NCBI RefSeq assembly: GCF_016863635.1
Contig: NZ_BOPG01000013.1
Location: 1-64,000 of the forward strand
DNA length: 64,000 bases
Direction of reading: 5' to 3'
Source of the DNA: Virgisporangium aurantiacum
GTDB taxonomy: Bacteria; Actinomycetota; Actinomycetes; Mycobacteriales; Micromonosporaceae
Within the stretch, counting starts at the first letter, position 1; the number at the start of each line of letters is the position of its first letter. The position numbers were made by a program, and so were the translations under genes. Under the pieces are notes generated by a model. That model ran no database searches and was not told the origin of the DNA. It was given only the letters and a program-made list of their open reading frames with translations. This document shows positions 59,280 to 64,000 of the stretch, in pieces.

Positions 59280-61907
59280 TCAAAAACGCGCGGCCTGGCG
59301 GGCCGCGACCGCATCGACCGGTTCGGGCGCCGCGGCCCGCAAGGTCAGCCGGACCACCGTGCCGCCGCCCGGGTTGTCGTGCGCGGAGATCGTGCCCCCG
59401 TGCCGCTCGACGATGCGGGCGCAGATCGCCAGCCCCAGCCCCGTCCCCGCGTACCCGTCGGCGTGGGCCCGGTGGAAGCTGCCGAAGATCGCGTGGTGCT
59501 GACCCGCCGGGATCCCGATCCCGCGGTCGGCCACCTCCACGGTGACCACGCCCGAGGACTCGTGCGCGGTGACGTCGATGCGGGCCGGCCGGCCCGGCGG
59601 CGTGTACTTGACCGCGTTGCCGACGAGGTTGTCCAGCACCTGGCGCAGCAGGGCCTGGTCGGCCCGCACCGGCGGCAGCGGCGCCACGTAGATCTGCGGC
59701 ACCAGCAGGTCCGGATCCACCGACGCGGCCGTGGTGCGGGCGGTGACCACGTCGCCGACCAGGCCGTTCAGGTCCACCGGCTCGACGGTGAGCGGCCGGT
59801 CGCCGGCCGCCGTGTAGTCCAGCAGGTCGCTGATCAGCTCGGCCATCCGCCCGGTCGATTCGAGCACGCGGTCGAGGTCGGCGATGTGGTCGGCGGCGTC
59901 CGGGTCGGTGGCGAGGTTCGCGGCCAGGGCGTTGCGGACCAGTTCGGTGAAGCCGCGCACGGTGGTCAGCGGCGAGCGCAGGTCGTGGGCGACCACGCCG
60001 GCGAACGTCGCGAGTTCGGCCTCCCGCTCGCGGAGTTCGGTGATGTCGAACGAGGAGCCGACCGCGCCGAGGACCCGGCCCGACCCGTCGCGCAGCGGAC
60101 GGGCGTGCATGACGATGCGCTTCCGCTCGCCGTTCCGCAGCGTGAGCACCGCCTCGGCGCCGTCGACCACCTCGCCGCGGGTGGCCCGCACCAGCGGGGT
60201 GTCGTCGTAGGCCATCGGGCGGCCGTCGGGGTGGCTCATGTGCAGCGAGGGCAGGACGTCGGCGATGGTCTTCGCGTCGCCGCTGATCGCGGCGCGGGCG
60301 CTGCGGTTGGCGTGCACGATCACGCCGTCCGCGTCGCAGGTGACCACGGTGGTGCCGAGCGTGTCCAGGATCTGCGTCAGGTAGTCCTTCTGCGCCTCGA
60401 GGTCGGCCTCGACCGCCTGCCGCTGCTTCAGTTCGTGGCTCAGCTTCTCGGCGGCGGCCTTCAACTCGGCGCCGGCGCGGGCCCGGTCGGTGATGTCACG
60501 GAAGACGGCCACCGCGCCCTGCCGCAGGTCGAGGGGGCGGGCGGACACCGACAACACCGTTCCGGCCGGCCGGGCCGGGTTGCGGACGAGCAGGCGCACC
60601 TGGTCGACCGCCTCGCCGTGCAGCGCCCGGATGAGCGGCAGTTCCTCGGTCGGGAACGGCTCCGACCCGTCCTCGCGGAAGAGGCCGTACGCCTGCTGCC
60701 AGTTCTCCGTGCCGTCGACGTCGGGGACGCCGAGCATCTCCCGGGCGGCCGGGTTGTGCAGCAGGAACCGTCCCTCGGCGTCGACCACCCCGACGCCCTC
60801 ACCGAGGCTGTTCAGCACCGCGTTCAGGAGGCCGGCCTGCTCCCGGGCCAGCCCTTCCGTGCGGCGCAGGTCCTCGGTTCCCTTCTCGATCACCGCCCGC
60901 GCCCGGGCGCCGCGGGTGGCGAGCACCCACACCAGGAACGCCAGCAGTCCGGTCAGCACCAGCCCGCCGCCACCCAGGGCGGGCGGCAGCGCGGACCCGG
61001 CGCCCGGCAGCAGGTCGGAGTCGGCGCTCACCTCGAGGTGCCACACCCGGTTGCCGACCCGCACGTCGGCCGTCCGCTTCAGGTCGGGCCGGCCGGCCGC
61101 GCGCAGGGCCGCCACGGTCGGGCGGGAGCCGTCGGCGGCCGGCGCGGACAGCGTCACGTTCACCAGTCCCTGCCCGGCCTGTGCCAGCGCCGCGGTGACG
61201 AAGTCCTGCCCGCGCAGGCCCATCAGCACCCAGCCGAGGAACGGTCGTCGGCCCTCCGCGTCGGGCGGGCCCTGCACCGGCGCGGTGAGCACGAACGACA
61301 GTTGCCGCTGGTCGGGCGGGAGGCCCAGGTCGCGGATCAGGTGGTAGGCGTCGGAGACGGCCGCGGTGTCGGCGCGGCGGGCCTCGTTGAGGGCGGCGGC
61401 CGCGGCCGGTGACCGGGTGCCGTCGAGGCCGAGGCCGACCATCGTCGACCCGTCGAGCGGCACGCTGAGCACCACGAACGCGTGCTCGTGGCCGACTCCC
61501 GCGGGCTGCAGCCGGAGATCGCCCGACCCACGCGACCGCCACAGCCGTTCGACCGTCGGGATCTCCTCGTCGGTCGCCGGCACCAGCAGCCCGACCGAGG
61601 TGGCGCCGGGCAGGCGTCGCTTGTGCAACGGCGCCGTCATCTGCGCGAACCGGGTCGTGGTGAGGGTGTCGGTCGCGCCGACGGCCGCGGCCAGGGTGCT
61701 CACGGCGTCGAGGTACCGGCCGGTCGCGGCGGTCACCGCCTCGACCACCAGGGCCGTGCGCCGATCCATCGCGGCCGCCGCGGAGCGGTTGCGGGCCGCT
61801 TCCAGAACAACCCAAGCGGTGACGGAGAGCAGCACACCGATCACGGCGACGAGTGCCGTGATCAGGCCGGGACGGCTGCGCCACAGCCGATCGGGGCGCA
61901 CCTTCAC
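59280..61907 (-). CDS. CHASE-PAS-PAS hybrid-free sensor histidine kinase
   Basis: The most plausible start is a GTG at 61907 (875 residues); no strong ribosome site is seen and the long frame upstream belongs to the neighbouring gene. A first TM helix lies at ~14-34 and a second at ~309-331, flanking an extracytoplasmic CHASE-like sensor (VGLLVPATDEEIPTVERLWR, FLGWVLMGLRGQDFVTAAL). Two PAS domains follow (~350-460: GVGVVDAEGRFLLHNPAARE; ~500-620: VVTCDADGVIVHANRSARAA). The H-box is VVAHDLRSPLTTVRGF at ~638, and the ATPase has DNLVGNAVKYTPPG, DRGIGIP and GTGLGLAI. No receiver domain is fused and no response regulator is adjacent, so it is an orphan kinase. The 3' end nearly meets the Arc-like gene. 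Confidence 0.88.
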   Translation of the reverse strand: MKVRPDRLWRSRPGLITALVAVIGVLLSVTAWVVLEAARNRSAAAAMDRRTALVVEAVTAATGRYLDAVSTLAAAVGATDTLTTTRFAQMTAPLHKRRLPGATSVGLLVPATDEEIPTVERLWRSRGSGDLRLQPAGVGHEHAFVVLSVPLDGSTMVGLGLDGTRSPAAAAALNEARRADTAAVSDAYHLIRDLGLPPDQRQLSFVLTAPVQGPPDAEGRRPFLGWVLMGLRGQDFVTAALAQAGQGLVNVTLSAPAADGSRPTVAALRAAGRPDLKRTADVRVGNRVWHLEVSADSDLLPGAGSALPPALGGGGLVLTGLLAFLVWVLATRGARARAVIEKGTEDLRRTEGLAREQAGLLNAVLNSLGEGVGVVDAEGRFLLHNPAAREMLGVPDVDGTENWQQAYGLFREDGSEPFPTEELPLIRALHGEAVDQVRLLVRNPARPAGTVLSVSARPLDLRQGAVAVFRDITDRARAGAELKAAAEKLSHELKQRQAVEADLEAQKDYLTQILDTLGTTVVTCDADGVIVHANRSARAAISGDAKTIADVLPSLHMSHPDGRPMAYDDTPLVRATRGEVVDGAEAVLTLRNGERKRIVMHARPLRDGSGRVLGAVGSSFDITELREREAELATFAGVVAHDLRSPLTTVRGFTELVRNALAANLATDPDAADHIADLDRVLESTGRMAELISDLLDYTAAGDRPLTVEPVDLNGLVGDVVTARTTAASVDPDLLVPQIYVAPLPPVRADQALLRQVLDNLVGNAVKYTPPGRPARIDVTAHESSGVVTVEVADRGIGIPAGQHHAIFGSFHRAHADGYAGTGLGLAICARIVERHGGTISAHDNPGGGTVVRLTLRAAAPEPVDAVAARQAARF

Positions 61908-61951
61908 GCCCAGATCATGAATGATTTGCGTCTTTTTTGCTGTTAAACGGG

Positions 61952-63037
61952 CTAAACGGAACCGATCGGCTGAGGTGTCCGGACTCTCGGTAGGACCAGC
62001 CTTCCCACCCGCTCCGCCTCCTCCACGTGCGGCCAGCCCGACAGGATGAACTCGTCGACGCCCGCCGCGGCGTACTCCCCGATCCGCTCGGCGACCTCGT
62101 CGGGCCCGCCGACCAGGGCCGTTCCCGCGCCCTCGCGCACCAGGCCGATCCCCGCCCACAGGTTCGGCGCGATCTCCAGCCCGTCTGTCTTGTCGTGCAG
62201 GGCGGTCATGCGCGCCTGGCCGACGGAGTCCATCCGCGCGAAGCGCTCCTGCGCGGCCGCGATCCGGGCCGGTTCCATGCCCGCGAGCAGGCGGGCCGCG
62301 TGCTCCCACGCCGCGTCGGCGTCCGCGCGGACGATCACGTGCACCCGCAGCCCGAACCGCAGCGTGCGGCCGTGCCCGGCGGCGCGGGCGCGCATCCGGT
62401 CGACCCGCTCGGCGATCGCGGCCACCGGCTCGCCCCACATCAGGTAGACGTCGGCCGTCCGCGCCGCGACCGCCTCGGCCGCCGGCGACGCGCCACCGAA
62501 GTAGACGGGCGGCGCCGGGTCGAGCGGATCGTGCAGGCCGCCGGCCGCGACCCGGTAGTGGTCGCCGGCGAAGTCGAAGGGGCCCTGCATGGCGCTGCGG
62601 AGCACGTCGAGGTACTCCGCCGTGCGGGCGTAGCGCTCGTCGTGGTCGAGGAAGTCGCCGTAGGCGCGCTGCTCGGCCGGGTCTCCCCCGGTGACGACGT
62701 TGAGCGCGAGCCGGTTGCCGGCGATCGCCTGGAACGTCTGCGCCTGCTGGGCCACCAGGGTGGGCAGCGTGAAGCCGGCCCGCACCGCCACCAGGAAGTT
62801 TATTTTCCGGGCGTACTGGGCGACGGCGGCGCACAGCAGCCACGGGTCCGGACAGCCCGCGCCCACCGGCGTGAGCGCGCCGGTGAACCCGGCCCTCTCC
62901 GCGGTCATCGCCACCCGGGCCAGGTAGCCCACCGTGGCCGCCCGCTCGTGCGCCGCCGCGCCGGCCCGCACGGTGGCGGCGCCGACCCCGTGCCCGTCAC
63001 CGGACGTGGGCAGGAACCAGTGGAAGGTCGTTGTCAT
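61952..63037 (-). CDS. ssuD: SsuD-like FMNH2-dependent alkanesulfonate monooxygenase
   Basis: The ATG at 63037, eight bases after GAGGGG, gives 361 residues. The sequence carries family landmarks: TTTFHWFLPTSGDG at the start, NFLVAVRAGFTLPTLVAQQA, RLALNVVTGGDPAEQRAYGD and PPVYFGGASPAAEAVAARTA, then EFILSGWPHVEEAERVG at the end. These luciferase-like monooxygenases split the C-S bond of alkanesulfonates with reduced flavin supplied by a partner reductase. No reductase or SsuABC transporter is in the window. It is divergent from a winged-helix protein, with a palindromic AT-rich site between them. Confidence 0.9.
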   Translation of the reverse strand: MTTTFHWFLPTSGDGHGVGAATVRAGAAAHERAATVGYLARVAMTAERAGFTGALTPVGAGCPDPWLLCAAVAQYARKINFLVAVRAGFTLPTLVAQQAQTFQAIAGNRLALNVVTGGDPAEQRAYGDFLDHDERYARTAEYLDVLRSAMQGPFDFAGDHYRVAAGGLHDPLDPAPPVYFGGASPAAEAVAARTADVYLMWGEPVAAIAERVDRMRARAAGHGRTLRFGLRVHVIVRADADAAWEHAARLLAGMEPARIAAAQERFARMDSVGQARMTALHDKTDGLEIAPNLWAGIGLVREGAGTALVGGPDEVAERIGEYAAAGVDEFILSGWPHVEEAERVGRLVLPRVRTPQPIGSV

Positions 63038-63070
63038 GTCCGTCACCCCTCGGAGGCACTCGCCCAATAC

Positions 63071-63094
63071 CCTATATTACCGATAGGATATAGG
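63071..63094. promoter_or_regulatory. Inverted repeat between the ssuD-like and winged-helix genes
   Basis: CCTATAT (63071-63077) and ATATAGG (63088-63094) form a 7-bp inverted repeat around TACCGATAGG. It occupies the whole 58-bp gap and overlaps both promoters, so it is a likely operator. Confidence 0.65.
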
Positions 63095-63095
63095 A

Positions 63096-63572
63096 GTGGT
63101 CCTCGAAGCCCCGGCAGTGTTCCCCCACTTCACGCACCCCGTGCCGACCAACGGGTCGCGAACCGTGGACCTGACCGTGCGCCTGGTGATCACCGGCGAC
63201 CCGGCGGCGTTCGTCGAGGCGCTGCGGGAGTTCGTGGAGCGGGTCAGCCCCGGCCCGACGCACCACCCTCTCCCGGAAGGCCCCGGGGTACGGATCCGCG
63301 CCAGGGAGCGCACGGTCCTGAGTGGCGACCACCGCGTCGACCTGACCCGCCGCGAGTTCGACCTGCTCCTCCACCTGGCCAAGCACCCCCGGCAGGTCTT
63401 CACGCGGGCCCAGCTGCTCCGCGCCATCTGGGGCGACGCCCTCTCCGGCGACCGCACGGTCGACGTCCACGTCGCCCGCCTCCGCCGCAAACTGGCGATG
63501 CCGCTGCTGGAAACCGTCCGCGGCGTCGGCTACCGCCTCTCCCCAGGTGCCGACCTCCACCTCCTCCCGTAG
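63096..63572 (+). CDS. OmpR/PhoB-type winged-helix DNA-binding protein
   Basis: The 158-residue protein (GTG at 63096, start uncertain because no ribosome site precedes it) has an unrecognised ~60-residue N-terminus with [21 protein letters not shown] complete winged helix follows: [49 protein letters not shown] and [14 protein letters not shown]. It lacks a receiver domain, so it is not an ordinary response regulator. Divergent position suggests control of the ssuD-like gene. Confidence 0.82.
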   Translation: MVLEAPAVFPHFTHPVPTNGSRTVDLTVRLVITGDPAAFVEALREFVERVSPGPTHHPLPEGPGVRIRARERTVLSGDHRVDLTRREFDLLLHLAKHPRQVFTRAQLLRAIWGDALSGDRTVDVHVARLRRKLAMPLLETVRGVGYRLSPGADLHLLP

Positions 63573-63608
63573 CCGCTTCCCCGCTCGCCGCCGCCCCCGC
63601 TTGACGGG

Positions 63609-63624
63609 CTACACGGGTGTGTAG
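63609..63624. promoter_or_regulatory. Inverted repeat upstream of the terminal TetR gene
   Basis: CTACAC (63609-63614) and GTGTAG (63619-63624) form a 6-bp inverted repeat with a GGGT spacer, 13 bases before the GTG start, a typical autoregulatory operator position for TetR proteins. Confidence 0.65.
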
Positions 63625-63636
63625 TAGCTTGGACGG

Positions 63637-64000
63637 GTGAGTAGTAAGCCGTTCGTGCGTGTGGGGGAACCCGCACCGGAGGATCTGACCGCCCGGGCCC
63701 GGATCCGGGACGCGGCGCTCCTGCTGTTCGCCGAGCACGGGGTGAACGGGGCGTCGATCCGGGACATCGCGGCCGCGGCCGGAGTGTCGTCGGGGCTGGT
63801 CAGGCACCACTTCGGGTCGAAGGAGGAGCTGCGCAACGCCTGCGACGCCTACGCCATGGACCAGATGGTGCGCCTGCGCGCACAGGCGGTCGCCGAGGGC
63901 GGGTTCGCCGACGACGCTTTCATGTCCTCGATGCACCGGGTGGCCCGGGTGCTGCAGCGGTACCTGCTGCGGTCGATGCTCGACGGGTCGGCCCCGGCCG
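63637..64000 (+). CDS. TetR-family regulator, C-terminus outside the window
   Basis: A GTG at 63637 opens a frame running off the right edge, at least 121 residues. The helix-turn-helix is complete: ARIRDAALLLFAEHGVNGAS, IRDIAAAAGVSSGLVRHHFG and SKEELRNACDAYAMDQMV. The ligand domain is only begun. An inverted repeat just upstream suggests autoregulation; the target gene lies beyond the window. Confidence 0.85.
   Translation, partial: MSSKPFVRVGEPAPEDLTARARIRDAALLLFAEHGVNGASIRDIAAAAGVSSGLVRHHFGSKEELRNACDAYAMDQMVRLRAQAVAEGGFADDAFMSSMHRVARVLQRYLLRSMLDGSAPA

Noticed and set aside
61908..62843. N-terminal extension of the histidine kinase frame to 62843
   Set aside because: It lies antisense-free but out of frame within the well-supported SsuD-like gene and has no kinase-related sequence; the kinase begins near 61907.

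Overview
The window is GC-rich throughout, with frequent GTG starts, heavy ATGA/GTGA gene overlaps, a SARP regulator, Tat export and a T4SS-type integrative element. This fits a filamentous actinomycete, most probably Micromonosporaceae-like; the family is an inference from gene style, since there is no rRNA or other marker gene. About the first 49 kb look accessory (mobile element, defence genes, toxin genes, insertion sequence) and the last 15 kb look more like resident chromosome.

Region 1 (1-11.3 kb) is the end of an integrative conjugative element. It holds a minus-strand conjugation operon (VirB2-like pilin, TrbL/VirB6-like channel, PrgI-like protein, VirB4-like ATPase running off the left edge), a sigma-like HTH protein, and a 1.5-kb non-coding hub full of TTGGGT/ACCCAA repeats and GGTACC palindromes. 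A plus-strand operon follows: conserved element protein, DNA methyltransferase, Xis-like HTH and a frameshifted tyrosine integrase, closed by an IS3-family remnant.

Region 2 (11.3-22.5 kb) is a STAND-NTPase neighbourhood: a NACHT ATPase with a small partner, two membrane-anchored proteins transcribed away from each other (one frameshifted), a trypco1-type protein overlapping a trypsin-STAND ATPase fusion, and a TPR protein. It resembles NTP-dependent conflict (anti-phage or suicide) islands.

Region 3 (22.8-40.7 kb) is a complete two-gene Tc (ABC) toxin operon: a TcB-TcC fusion of 2537 aa followed by a TcA subunit of about 3380 aa. The variable C-terminal toxin tip is unrecognised and is visibly less GC-rich than its scaffold.

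Region 4 (41-49.1 kb) has an IS that cuts off a repeat-protein gene, a zinc-ligand hypothetical protein, and a SARP gene divergent from a cassette of MauE-like membrane protein, thioredoxin-like protein, Tat-exported eight-cysteine peptide and four small or membrane proteins, ending in a strong terminator. Next comes a decayed second copy of the region 1 element (promoter region, start of the conserved gene and last ~35 codons of an integrase), then a tRNA 3'-end-like sequence.

Region 5 (49.1-64 kb) starts with a five-gene, end-overlapping operon: zinc-ribbon SDR, leucine-rich repeat protein, ankyrin protein, MoxR ATPase and HExxH/VWA protein. It is followed by a secreted repeat peptide, a TetR/FAD-monooxygenase pair, an SPFH/ribbon-helix pair, a CHASE-PAS histidine kinase, an SsuD-like monooxygenase with a divergent winged-helix protein, and a TetR gene cut by the right edge.
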